Source: Anaerotignum faecicola (GTDB lineage: Bacteria; Bacillota; Clostridia; Lachnospirales; Anaerotignaceae). Taken from it: DNA of 64,000 nucleotides. Made by a program: the position numbers and the translations under genes. Positions 18,041-26,806 of this stretch are shown one piece after another. The DNA is taken from NCBI GenBank assembly GCA_024460105.1, contig JANFXS010000003.1:186001-250000 (forward strand), in the 5' to 3' direction. The notes below the pieces were generated by a model that was not told the origin of the DNA, did no database searches, and saw nothing but the letters and a program-made list of their open reading frames with translations. Within the stretch, counting starts at the first letter, position 1; every line of letters starts with the position of its first letter.

Positions 18041-19197
18041 TAACATTTTCCTTCCATATTTAAATTGTTTGAAAACTCACGGCCCCATCTATCGGCTTCT
18101 AAAAGTTCGTCAATTGAGTAGTCGTATTTAACAGTATATGCTTCCATAGTTTTTTCTATTATAACAGGAATATCCAAATATTTTATTTCGTTTTTCAAAA
18201 ATTTTGAAACGGCAATTTCATTTGCCGCATTAAGCACAGCCGGCATCGTCCCTCCCGTTTCAATAGCTTTATATGCAAGGGAAAGGCATTTAAAAGTGTC
18301 CATATCAGGCTTTTCAAAAGTTAACGTCCCTATTTCGGCCAACTCAAGCCTTTTAAACGGGCTTTTAATTCTTGTGGGATATGTCAGCGCATATGCTATG
18401 GGAACTTTCATATCAGGCACGCCCATCTGGGCGATAACCGCCCCGTCCTCATACTGAACGGCTGAATGAACAATACTTTGAGGATGTACAAGAACTTCTA
18501 TCCGGCTTATATCAACGTCAAAAAACCACTTTGCCTCAATAACTTCCAGTCCTTTATTCATCATAGTAGACGAATCTATTGTAATTTTTGCACCCATATC
18601 CCAGTTAGGATGTGAAAGAGCCATTTGCGGAGTAACATCATTAAGCTCTTCCGCGGATTTACCCCTGAAAGGCCCACCGGAAGCCGTTAAAATTATTTTT
18701 TCAATTTTATTCATTGAATTTCCCTGAAGGCATTGGAATATCGCCGAATGTTCGCTGTCTATAGGGTAAATATTAACGCCGTTTCTTTTCGCCTCGGTTG
18801 TTATCAGGCTTCCTCCTGAAACAAGCACTTCCTTTGTCGCAAGGGCAATATCCTTTTTTGCCCTAATAGCTTCAAATGTGGGCTTTATTCCGATATTTCC
18901 CACAACAGAAACAACAACCGTTTCACATTCGTCCATTACGGCAACCTCAATAAGCCCTTCAATGCCGGATAATATTTCCGGGCCTCTGCCTTTATATATA
19001 CCTTTCAATTCTTCCGCTTTTTTTTCATCCATCACGGCAACTTTAAGCGGCCTGAATTCTTCTATCTGCCTTATCAAAAGTTCCGTGTTGCTGTTGGCCG
19101 TAAGCCCTACAACTTTAAATTCATCTGAAATCCTCACAACATCAAGCGTCTGCACGCCTATAGAGCCTGTAGAGCCCAATATGGATATATTTTTCAT
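18040..19197 (-). CDS. dxr: 1-deoxy-D-xylulose 5-phosphate reductoisomerase
   Basis: Dxr converts DXP to MEP using NADPH, the committed step of the MEP pathway. The 385-residue protein starts with the Rossmann motif GSTGSIGVQTLD, has the metal-binding segment PIDSEHSAIFQCLQG, and the SHPNWDMGAKITIDSSTMMNKG substrate region in part. It overlaps cdsA by 4 nt (ATGA) and rseP by 1 nt. Confidence 0.97.
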   Translation of the reverse strand: MKNISILGSTGSIGVQTLDVVRISDEFKVVGLTANSNTELLIRQIEEFRPLKVAVMDEKKAEELKGIYKGRGPEILSGIEGLIEVAVMDECETVVVSVVGNIGIKPTFEAIRAKKDIALATKEVLVSGGSLITTEAKRNGVNIYPIDSEHSAIFQCLQGNSMNKIEKIILTASGGPFRGKSAEELNDVTPQMALSHPNWDMGAKITIDSSTMMNKGLEVIEAKWFFDVDISRIEVLVHPQSIVHSAVQYEDGAVIAQMGVPDMKVPIAYALTYPTRIKSPFKRLELAEIGTLTFEKPDMDTFKCLSLAYKAIETGGTMPAVLNAANEIAVSKFLKNEIKYLDIPVIIEKTMEAYTVKYDYSIDELLEADRWGREFSNNLNMEGKC

Positions 19198-20018
19198 ACT
19201 ATCACCTTTACTTCAATTAAAAACAGCATTATATAATAAACAACAGGAGCTGTAAACAAGACGCTGTCAAACCTGTCCAAGATCCCCCCGTGTCCGGGAA
19301 TAAGGTTTCCATAATCCTTAATTCCGACATAACGCTTTATTGCAGAAGCGGATAAATCTCCAATCTGTGAAAGCATAGAACCAAGTATCCCTGTTATTAT
19401 GCACAGAGCAACTGTATTAACGCCTTCAAGGGAAAAGTATTTTTCAATCAAAAAGCCATAAACAAAAGCAATCAGAGTGGCTATAACTACTCCTCCTACA
19501 GCTCCCTCAACAGTTTTCTTCGGACTCAGAGTCGGTATAAGTTTATGTTTGCCGAAAGCCATTCCCGTAAAATATGCGCCCGTATCGCAGCCAAAAGCCG
19601 AAATAAATATCAGCCACACAAAAAAGTTCCCGTATGTAAATTCTCTTACGAGGTATATGTGAGATATTAAAAACGACACATAAAAAAAACCGAAAAACGT
19701 AATTATTATGTCCTTGATGTTTACATCATTATGGAAAACGACCATAGTTATAAGCAGTGTAACCAAATAAATAGATACAAGAACATTAAACATATTATTC
19801 TCATTTATAAAAAATTCCGCAAACACTACATATACAAAAGAACAAGTATATCCCAAAACACACAATGCTTTTTTATCATGCCCAAAAGCCTTATAAAATT
19901 CATTCATCCCGACAAGGCTTAAAAAAAGTGTAAATAACTTCAGCGGCAATCCGCCTGCAACTACAAAAAAAACTACAATCGGCAGAAGAATTATACCGGA
20001 AATGATTCTCGTAACCAT
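19194..20018 (-). CDS. cdsA: Phosphatidate cytidylyltransferase
   Basis: CdsA makes CDP-diacylglycerol from CTP and phosphatidate in the membrane. The 274-residue protein has about seven or eight membrane spans and the C-terminal signature SASAIKRYVGIKDYGN followed by PGHGGILDRFDS, with the metal-binding aspartates. It sits between uppS and dxr. Its product feeds PgsA, encoded at 44521-45060. Confidence 0.96.
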   Translation of the reverse strand: MVTRIISGIILLPIVVFFVVAGGLPLKLFTLFLSLVGMNEFYKAFGHDKKALCVLGYTCSFVYVVFAEFFINENNMFNVLVSIYLVTLLITMVVFHNDVNIKDIIITFFGFFYVSFLISHIYLVREFTYGNFFVWLIFISAFGCDTGAYFTGMAFGKHKLIPTLSPKKTVEGAVGGVVIATLIAFVYGFLIEKYFSLEGVNTVALCIITGILGSMLSQIGDLSASAIKRYVGIKDYGNLIPGHGGILDRFDSVLFTAPVVYYIMLFLIEVKVIV

Positions 20019-20029
20019 AAAATCCGCTC

Positions 20030-20764
20030 CTAACTGTTTCGCCCGCCAAACCGGCGGTCACGGTTTTGATAATCCCAAATAGCCTGTTTAAAATCTTCCG
20101 GAGTGTAATCCGGCCATAATTTATCCGAAAAACTAAATTCAGAATATGCAAGCTGCCATAACAAAAAATTGCTTATCCTTTCTTCGCCGCTTGTTCTAAT
20201 CATGAGTTCCGGATCGGGAATTCCCTTTGTGTCAAGATATGAAGAAAATAAGCTTTCTGTTATATCATTGCAATTTATTGCGCCGTCCATACAGTCATCA
20301 GCTATTTTTTTTACTGCCCGTATAATTTCATCACGTCCGCCGTAATTTAAAGCTATATGGAGGTTAAGTCCGGTTTTATTTTTCGTTATGTTTTCAAGTT
20401 CTTCAATTTTCTCTTGTATATCTTTATCAAGACGGCTTTTTTCCCCTATAATATCTACTTTGCAGTTTCTAACTTTTGCCGTTTTAATGTTTTCCCTTAA
20501 ATATTTGCGAAGAAGATCCATTATTCCGCTTACTTCTTCATCGCTTCTTTTCCAGTTTTCAGTTGAAAAAGCATACACCGTCAAGTGCTTTACGCCCAAA
20601 TCAATGGCTGTGTTTGTTATCTTTTCAAGCGTATCGGCGCCCGCCTTATGCCCGGCTTTTTTTATCAAATTTCTTTTTTTCGCCCATCTTCCGTTTCCAT
20701 CCATTATTATAGCGATATGATTAGGAATATTGTTTTCATCCAGCTTAATTTCTTCTTTAGCCAC
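20030..20764 (-). CDS. uppS: Undecaprenyl diphosphate synthase (cis-prenyltransferase)
   Basis: UppS builds the C55 lipid carrier for cell-wall synthesis. It shows the catalytic IMDGNGRWAKKR motif (Asp22) and the C-terminal RTSGEERISNFLLWQ segment. A longer frame opens at 20812, but that start lies inside a hairpin. A GTG at 20764, 7 nt after GGGGG, gives 244 residues, close to the family length of about 250, and is preferred. It uses isoprenoid units from the MEP genes nearby. Confidence 0.94.
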   Translation of the reverse strand: MAKEEIKLDENNIPNHIAIIMDGNGRWAKKRNLIKKAGHKAGADTLEKITNTAIDLGVKHLTVYAFSTENWKRSDEEVSGIMDLLRKYLRENIKTAKVRNCKVDIIGEKSRLDKDIQEKIEELENITKNKTGLNLHIALNYGGRDEIIRAVKKIADDCMDGAINCNDITESLFSSYLDTKGIPDPELMIRTSGEERISNFLLWQLAYSEFSFSDKLWPDYTPEDFKQAIWDYQNRDRRFGGRNS

Positions 20765-20782
20765 AATTTTGCCCCCATTAAG

Positions 20783-20804
20783 AAAATGCCCCTGTCCGGG
20801 GCAT
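20783..20804 (-). terminator. Hairpin between frr and uppS (partial terminator)
   Basis: ATGCCCC and GGGGCAT (20786-20792 and 20798-20804) form a 7-bp GC-rich stem with a 5-nt loop, followed on the minus strand by TTTTC. It could reduce transcription into uppS-cdsA-dxr. It also argues against the upstream uppS start. Confidence 0.6.
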
Positions 20805-20832
20805 ATAATCATAATATAAATTCCATAAAAAA

Positions 20833-21387
20833 TTAAACAGAAAGTATGTCCTTGCTTTTAGCTTCGGCTTTCTTATCAATTTCAACAGTGTATTTGTCTG
20901 TAATTTTCTGAATTTCATCTTCAAGATCCGAAAGGTCGTCTTTAGTTATTTCTTTAGCTTTTTCCTGCTTTTTAAACATATCAATAGCGTCGCGCCTGAT
21001 ATTCCTTAAAGCAATTTTTGCGTCCTCACCCTTTTTCTTAACTTCTTTTGTAAGGGCAATACGGCGTTCTTCCGTAAGTTCTGGGAAAACAAGACGGATA
21101 ACCCTTCCGTCGCTGTTTGGATTTATACCCAATTCGGATGTATTAATTGCTTTTTCAATCGCTTTAAGCATAGATGCGTCATATGGCTGTATCTGAATAA
21201 GCCTTGCTTCCGGAACGGAAATATTGCCAACTTGATTAATAGGCGTAGGCGTTCCGTAATAATCAACCATAATCCTGTCTAAAACATGCGGATTTGCTCT
21301 TCCTGCCCTAATAGTTGAATATTCGCTTTCAAGGTTTGAAATCGTTTTTTTCATTTTTTCTTCAAATACTGCTGTTTTCTCCGACAT
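20833..21387 (-). CDS. frr: Ribosome recycling factor
   Basis: RRF splits post-termination ribosomes together with EF-G. The 184-residue protein has the standard length and motifs: SEYSTIRAGRANPHVLDRI near the N-terminus, the YYGTPTPINQVGNISVPEAR hinge region, and RNIRRDA near residue 130. It follows pyrH by 26 nt with a TAGGAGGAAG ribosome site, the conserved pyrH-frr pair. Confidence 0.98.
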   Translation of the reverse strand: MSEKTAVFEEKMKKTISNLESEYSTIRAGRANPHVLDRIMVDYYGTPTPINQVGNISVPEARLIQIQPYDASMLKAIEKAINTSELGINPNSDGRVIRLVFPELTEERRIALTKEVKKKGEDAKIALRNIRRDAIDMFKKQEKAKEITKDDLSDLEDEIQKITDKYTVEIDKKAEAKSKDILSV

Positions 21388-21413
21388 ATTTCTTCCTCCT
21401 AGAATATTAATCC

Positions 21414-22118
21414 TTAAACAGTGACAATAGTTCCGAGCTTTTGCCCGCCTACTGCACGGACAATGCTGTTTTCTTCGTTTAATCCAAATATTACAACAGG
21501 TATTTTTTGTTCAAAGCAAAGGGACGCCGCTGTAAGATCTATAACTTTTAAATTGTTTTTAATAATATCTTCGCACTTTATTTCATCAATTTTCTTTGCA
21601 TTTGGGTTTTCATTAGGATCGCTGTCATAAACTCCGTCTACATTCTTGGCAAAAAACAATGCGTCCGCTTCCAACTCCGCGCCTCTTAACGCGGTTATAG
21701 TGTCAGTTGAAAACATCGGATGCCCAAGGCCGCCCGCAAATATAACCACCCTGCCGTTTTTCAGATGGTTCAAAGCGCTTGCTTTTGAAAATTCCTCTGT
21801 CATCGTACCGCATTTAAACGGCGTCTGCACAACTGCTTCAACGCCGTCTTGATTTAAAAAGTCAGCAACATAAATGGCGTTCATAACAGTTGCAAGCATG
21901 CCTATCTGATCCGCTTTGCACCTGTCCATTTTTGAATCGGCACTTCTGCCGCGCCAAAAATTGCCGCCGCCTATAACAAGCGCAACTTCAGTTCCGTTTG
22001 ACACAATTTTTTTAATCTGTCCGACAATCGCTTTTATAACGTCATTGTCAAAATTAACTCCGCTTTTTTCACCGGCTAAAGCTTCACCGCTTAACTTAAG
22101 AATTATACGGTTATACAT
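21414..22118 (-). CDS. pyrH: UMP kinase
   Basis: PyrH phosphorylates UMP to UDP. The 234-residue amino-acid-kinase-fold protein starts with RIILKLSGEALAG, has the GGGNFWRG glycine loop, and a C-terminal TAASLCFE segment typical of bacterial UMP kinases. It heads the pyrH-frr-uppS-cdsA-dxr-rseP-ispG-polC run. The translation factor gene tsf that often precedes it is absent; gatB lies upstream instead, after a 170-nt gap. Confidence 0.97.
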   Translation of the reverse strand: MYNRIILKLSGEALAGEKSGVNFDNDVIKAIVGQIKKIVSNGTEVALVIGGGNFWRGRSADSKMDRCKADQIGMLATVMNAIYVADFLNQDGVEAVVQTPFKCGTMTEEFSKASALNHLKNGRVVIFAGGLGHPMFSTDTITALRGAELEADALFFAKNVDGVYDSDPNENPNAKKIDEIKCEDIIKNNLKVIDLTAASLCFEQKIPVVIFGLNEENSIVRAVGGQKLGTIVTV

Positions 22119-22288
22119 TAATCTGCCCCCCTAGAGCCATAAAGTGAAACATACAGTCTCTTTCTATAATAATTTACCATATATTAGGCGAAAATTCAAC
22201 ATTTAGGACAAAAATCGAAATGTTAAAAGCCCTTGCGCCCGTGTTTCAGCCCCCATAAAAGTTTTTCTTTCAGGGGATATAAAAATTT

Positions 22289-23722
22289 TTAAAGTTTAGC
22301 AAGTTCTGAGGCTATAACACTGTTTACCGAAGCCGGATCGGCTTTTCCTTTAAGCTGCTTCATGCACTGTCCCATAAGGAATTTCGAAACTTTTTCGTTT
22401 CCTGCTTTAAATTCCGCAATGCTTTTTGGATTATCCTCAATAACTTTAAGCACAACTGCAAGTACGGCTCCGTCGTCATTAACCATTTCAAGTCCGTTTT
22501 CCCTAACATATTTCTCAGGTTCAACATTTTCTTTGAACATTTTTTCAAATACGTCTTTTGCCGTCGTTCTGTTAATCACTTTATTTTTAATCAGAAGTAT
22601 AAGTTTTCCAAGGTTTGCCGCGTCAAAATTTATATTTTCGACTTCCGTTGAAGTTTCCGTTGCCATCCTCAAAACTTCAACCATTATCCAGTTTGAAACA
22701 TCCTTAGGTTCGCCGCATACTTCCAACGCTTTTTCAAATATATTAACCAGATATTTTGAACCCGTGATAATATCGACGTCATATTCGGGAAGTCCGTAAG
22801 TATCCATATATCTTTTTTTCTTAACGTCCGGAAGCTCCGGCATTTCACTTTTAACCCGTTCAATCCATTCGTCGCTTATTTCTATCGGAACAAGATCCGG
22901 TTCGGGGAAATACCTGTAATCCTGGGCGTTTTCCTTGCTCCTCATAGGATAGCTTTCGCCTTTATTGTCGTCCCAACGCCTTGTTTCCTGAATTACTTTC
23001 CCGCCGTCCTCGATCAGATCTATTTGCCGTTCCTTCTCGCCTTCAATAGCCCTTGCAATAGCCCTGAAAGAGTTTATATTTTTCATTTCCGTCCTTGTTC
23101 CTAGTTCTTTCTGCCCCACCGGCCTTATAGAAAGATTTACATCGGCGCGCAGGGAGCCCTGTTCCATTTTACAGTCCGAAACGCCTATATACTGAAGTAT
23201 CGCTTTAAGCTTTGTCAAATATGCAATTACTTCTTCTCCGTTTTCAAAATCAGGTTCAGAAACAATCTCAAGAAGCGGTATGCCGCATCGGTTATAGTCA
23301 ACCAGCGTGCAGTCGTCAAACGGATCATGTATGAGTTTTCCGGCGTCCTCTTCCATGTGTATTTCCTTGATCCTGATTGATTTTTTAACGCCGTTTGCTT
23401 CTATATCGATATGTCCGTTTTGGCAAATAGGCAGATAAAGCTGTGAAACTTGATAAGCTTTAGGGAGATCGGGGTAAAAATAATTTTTCCTGTCAAATTT
23501 ATTATATTTTGTTATTTCACAGTTAGTTGCGATGCCCGCTCTTATCGCATATTCAACAACCTGTTTGTTAAGCACGGGAAGCGTTCCCGGCATGCCTGTG
23601 CAAACTTCACATACATGAGTATTAGGTTCTCCTCCGAATTCCGTTGAGCAGGAGCAGAAAATTTTTGTTTTGGTGGAGAGCTCCGTATGGACCTCTAATC
23701 CAAGGGTGGTTAAAAATTCCAT
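22289..23722 (-). CDS. gatB: Aspartyl/glutamyl-tRNA amidotransferase subunit B
   Basis: GatB is the kinase and tRNA-binding subunit that phosphorylates misacylated Glu-tRNA(Gln)/Asp-tRNA(Asn). The 477-residue protein shows the cradle-domain start LGLEVHTELSTKTKIFCSC, the cysteine pairs that bind zinc (CSC...CEVC), the LPVLNKQVVEYAIRAG segment, and the C-terminal YqeY-like helical domain with GQCMKQLKGKADP. It follows gatA by 4 nt with an AAAGGAGG site. Confidence 0.98.
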   Translation of the reverse strand: MEFLTTLGLEVHTELSTKTKIFCSCSTEFGGEPNTHVCEVCTGMPGTLPVLNKQVVEYAIRAGIATNCEITKYNKFDRKNYFYPDLPKAYQVSQLYLPICQNGHIDIEANGVKKSIRIKEIHMEEDAGKLIHDPFDDCTLVDYNRCGIPLLEIVSEPDFENGEEVIAYLTKLKAILQYIGVSDCKMEQGSLRADVNLSIRPVGQKELGTRTEMKNINSFRAIARAIEGEKERQIDLIEDGGKVIQETRRWDDNKGESYPMRSKENAQDYRYFPEPDLVPIEISDEWIERVKSEMPELPDVKKKRYMDTYGLPEYDVDIITGSKYLVNIFEKALEVCGEPKDVSNWIMVEVLRMATETSTEVENINFDAANLGKLILLIKNKVINRTTAKDVFEKMFKENVEPEKYVRENGLEMVNDDGAVLAVVLKVIEDNPKSIAEFKAGNEKVSKFLMGQCMKQLKGKADPASVNSVIASELAKL

Positions 23723-23726
23723 ATCA

Positions 23727-25199
23727 TCACGCCTCCTTTACTTCTTTCAAAACTGGTTTCTTAGTATGATAATCCGTATTTTGCTGGAATGTATATCCGA
23801 CATTCATAATTGTATTTTCGCTGAAAGGCTTGCCTGTAATCTGAAGCCCAACGGGAAGCCCTTCACTGTCAAAACCGCATGGCACAACCATTGAAGGCAA
23901 TCCCGCAAGGTTTACTGAAACCGTATATATATCGCCCAAGTACATTTTTAACGGATCGCTTAAGTTTTCGCCTATTTTAAGCGCCGTTGTAGGCGCGGTA
24001 GGGCTTAAAATCGCATCATATTTTTCAAATGCGTCGTCAAAGCTTTTCTTGATAACGGCTTTAACCTTGAGCGCCTTCTTATAGTAAGCGTCATAGTAGC
24101 CGCTTGAAAGAACAAAGGCGCCTATTAAGATCCTTCTTTTAACTTCCGTTCCAAACCCTTGGCTTCTTGACTTATAGTATAAATCCGTCAAATCATCAAA
24201 GTCGGGAGCCGAATACCCGTATTTAATGCCGTCAAAACGCGACAAGTTGCTGCTTGCCTCGGCGCATGCAATAATATAGTACGCTGGTATTGCATATTTA
24301 AGCGACGGCATTTCAAATTCCTCAATATACGCCCCCAGTTCTTCAAGCTTATTAACGGCTTCAAGCACGCTCTTTTTAACTTCAGGGTTAAGCCCTTCGC
24401 CGAAATAGTCTTTAGGAATCCCAATTTTCATGCCTTTAACATTGTTTTCAAGCGAAATTTTAATAGGCCCCATATCAACCGATGTGCTGTCCTTTGGATC
24501 ATGCCCGCTTATAACGGACAAAACCTCTGCAATGTCCTCAACATTTTTACCCATAGGCCCTATCTGATCAAGGGATGAAGCATATGCAATAAGACCATAT
24601 CTTGAAACGGTTCCATATGTCGGCTTTATGCCCGTTATTCCGCAAAAAGCGCACGGCTGGCGTATCGATCCGCCTGTATCGGAACCAAGGGTATAATAAA
24701 CTTCATCAGCCGCAACAGCCGCCGCCGAACCGCCGCTGGAGCCGCCCGGAGCCCTGTTTTCGCCCCAAGGGTTAACGGTAGGGCCATAAAACGAAGTTTC
24801 CGTTGTCGAACCCATTGCAAACTCGTCCATGTTAAGCTTGCCTAAGAGTATAGCCCCGGCGTCCTCAAGGCGTTTTACTGCAGTTGACGAATACGTCGGC
24901 TTAAACCCTTTAAGTATTTTTGATGAACATGTCGTTAAAATACCTTCTGTACACATATTGTCTTTAACGGCCATAGGCACTCCGGCAAGCGGCGACGTTA
25001 AAATACCGCCGTCAATTTTCTTCTGCACTTCCTCGGCCTGTTTTAAAGCCCTCTCGCCGCATATATCAACAAAAGCATGATACGTTTTATCGATTCTTTC
25101 TATATTTGAAATAGTATCTTTCGTTACTTCAACTACGCCCAGTTCTTTTGATTTTATTTTTCTGCCTATTTCAAGGGCAGTCATTTTATTTAATTCCAT
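23727..25199 (-). CDS. gatA: Aspartyl/glutamyl-tRNA amidotransferase subunit A
   Basis: GatA is the amidase that releases ammonia from glutamine for GatB. The 490-residue protein carries the Ser-cisSer-Lys triad at Lys79 (GVPMAVKDN), Ser154 (GGSSGG) and Ser178 (SDTGGSIR). The ammonia leaves through a channel to GatB. It lies in the gatC-gatA-gatB operon with 15 nt to gatC. Its presence implies indirect Gln-tRNA or Asn-tRNA synthesis. Confidence 0.98.
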   Translation of the reverse strand: MELNKMTALEIGRKIKSKELGVVEVTKDTISNIERIDKTYHAFVDICGERALKQAEEVQKKIDGGILTSPLAGVPMAVKDNMCTEGILTTCSSKILKGFKPTYSSTAVKRLEDAGAILLGKLNMDEFAMGSTTETSFYGPTVNPWGENRAPGGSSGGSAAAVAADEVYYTLGSDTGGSIRQPCAFCGITGIKPTYGTVSRYGLIAYASSLDQIGPMGKNVEDIAEVLSVISGHDPKDSTSVDMGPIKISLENNVKGMKIGIPKDYFGEGLNPEVKKSVLEAVNKLEELGAYIEEFEMPSLKYAIPAYYIIACAEASSNLSRFDGIKYGYSAPDFDDLTDLYYKSRSQGFGTEVKRRILIGAFVLSSGYYDAYYKKALKVKAVIKKSFDDAFEKYDAILSPTAPTTALKIGENLSDPLKMYLGDIYTVSVNLAGLPSMVVPCGFDSEGLPVGLQITGKPFSENTIMNVGYTFQQNTDYHTKKPVLKEVKEA

Positions 25200-25214
25200 T
25201 ATATATGGCCCCTC

Positions 25215-25502
25215 CTATTCAACAGTTTTCGGAACTTTAAAGCAGCCGTCTTTTTTATCAGGCGCATTTAATGTTATAACATCCCTGTCAACAGACTCGC
25301 CCACAATATCTTCCCTAAAAACGTTCTTTACAGGGAACGCATGGCTCATTTCCTCAATATTTGTTGTGTCAAGGGAACTAAGAGTGTCCATATAATTTAT
25401 GATTTTTTCCAATTCGCTTTTAGCGCTTTCCTTTTCGCTGTCATCAAGTTTCAGGCGTGCGAGGATACCGATGTAATCAATAATCTCATCTGTAACTTTC
25501 AT
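25215..25502 (-). CDS. gatC: Aspartyl/glutamyl-tRNA amidotransferase subunit C
   Basis: GatC is a small helical protein that wraps the GatA-GatB interface. The start at 25502 (MKVTDE) gives 95 residues, the family length, and follows AAAGGGAG; the in-frame codons upstream add an untypical extension across the ribosome site. The DYIGILARLKLDDSEKE N-terminal helix and the IEEMSHAFP, FREDIV and KVPKTVE segments are family features. First gene of the gat operon. Confidence 0.95.
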   Translation of the reverse strand: MKVTDEIIDYIGILARLKLDDSEKESAKSELEKIINYMDTLSSLDTTNIEEMSHAFPVKNVFREDIVGESVDRDVITLNAPDKKDGCFKVPKTVE

Positions 25503-25663
25503 TAAATTCTCCCTTTCATACAAATTACACAAAAACTATTGCCTCTTAATATATAGAAACAGTTTTGTATTAAAAAACTTCACTAAAAACCTATTTTATT
25601 ACAATAACATAATTTTAACCTAAAATCAACGTATGCACGGCAATAATATTTATCGCCGTTTAT

Positions 25664-25693
25664 TTAACACTTAAACAAAAAATATGTTATAAT
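25664..25693 (+). promoter_or_regulatory. Probable promoter of the alarmone synthetase gene
   Basis: TTAACA (25664-25669) and TATAAT (25688-25693) are separated by 18 nt and lie about 50 nt before the start codon, which has an AAAGGAG ribosome site. Confidence 0.6.
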
Positions 25694-25741
25694 CGTATTA
25701 TAGATTAAATTTTAACAAAAGTCTGCAAAGGAGAATAACAA

Positions 25742-26503
25742 ATGGAAAACGCCGATCTTATTATAAATGGTATACAAGAAGACCGCGAAAAACAAAAAAT
25801 ATCAAAAAATACGGAACTTTTTATAGAACAAACGCTTCAATTTCAGGAACTTATGATGATGTATAACTCAGCTATCCGCGAAATAAGGACAAAACTTGAA
25901 ACCCTTAACGACGATCTTGCCATGCGTTACAGCAGAAACCCTATAGAATTTATAACCCAGCGTATCAAAAAACCAATGAGTATTGTAAAGAAATTAAAAT
26001 CAAGAAGTTATGACGTTTCATGTCCTTCAATAGTAAAAAACCTTAACGACGTCGCAGGAATAAGGGTAATATGTTCTTTTATAGACGATATATACCGCGT
26101 TTCGGATATGCTTACATCCCAGGATGATATTACATTAATAGCGGTAAAAGACTACATAAAAAACCCAAAACCAAACGGCTACAGAAGTTACCACATCATA
26201 GTGGAAATACCGGTATTTTTCTCAGACAGGAAAGAAAACATACGGGTTGAAATACAATTCAGGACTATAGCGATGGACTTTTGGGCAAGCCTTGAACATA
26301 CGCTTAAATATAAAAGGAATATACCGAATGAAAGCATGATTTCGAGCCGTCTTTACAACTGTGCCGAAATAATATCGTCCATTGACAGGGAAATGCTGAA
26401 TATACGCAATGAAATTGACGAAAACGGCGAACCTGTCGAAGATGATGCAATAAGCAAGCTTGAACGCCTGTCAAACGGACTTATCCGCCCAAACTATCAA
26501 TAA
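25742..26503 (+). CDS. Small alarmone synthetase, GTP pyrophosphokinase (RelQ/YjbM-like)
   Basis: This 253-residue protein has only the RelA/SpoT synthetase domain (about 70-200) and makes (p)ppGpp or related alarmones from ATP and GTP/GDP. Visible segments are DVAGIRVICSF, KPNGYRSYHIIVE (nucleotide-binding Tyr and His) and VEIQFRTIAMDFWASLEH (catalytic Glu). It lacks the hydrolase, TGS and ACT domains, as in RelQ-type enzymes that form tetramers. It stands alone on the plus strand between the gat operon and pheST, with its own promoter and terminator. Small alarmone synthetases are typically transcriptionally controlled by stress. Confidence 0.93.
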   Translation: MENADLIINGIQEDREKQKISKNTELFIEQTLQFQELMMMYNSAIREIRTKLETLNDDLAMRYSRNPIEFITQRIKKPMSIVKKLKSRSYDVSCPSIVKNLNDVAGIRVICSFIDDIYRVSDMLTSQDDITLIAVKDYIKNPKPNGYRSYHIIVEIPVFFSDRKENIRVEIQFRTIAMDFWASLEHTLKYKRNIPNESMISSRLYNCAEIISSIDREMLNIRNEIDENGEPVEDDAISKLERLSNGLIRPNYQ

Positions 26504-26508
26504 ATAAC

Positions 26509-26538
26509 AATACCGCGGCTTTGCGGCCGCGGTATTTT
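26509..26538 (+). terminator. Terminator of the alarmone synthetase gene
   Basis: An 11-bp GC-rich stem (AATACCGCGGC with GCCGCGGTATT, 26509-26519 and 26526-26536) with a 6-nt loop is followed by TT. The rest of 26540-26806 is AT-rich and holds no gene that I can support. Confidence 0.8.
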
Positions 26539-26806
26539 AATGTATTGAAAACGCATAACCAAAAAAACAATTTACATTTGCAGATGTCTGCAAGGCATAA
26601 AATACCTTCATTATTTACATGCAAAACTGAATTTGAAATAAACGGCTTTTTATATCATAATTAAAAATTCAGCTGTTCCGATAAATTAATAAAGCTATAG
26701 CCTGTATTAAAAATCGATTTTTAAGTTTTATTTATTTACGCGTTACAGATTTAAATTGCAACCGTATCTAAAAATTTACATTTTAACAGCTTTGTCATAT
26801 TATAAA

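Noticed and set aside
22200-22275. Terminator between gatB and pyrH
   Set aside because: A CCCC/GGGG pairing exists but the stem has mismatches and no T tract, so the support is too weak to list as a feature.
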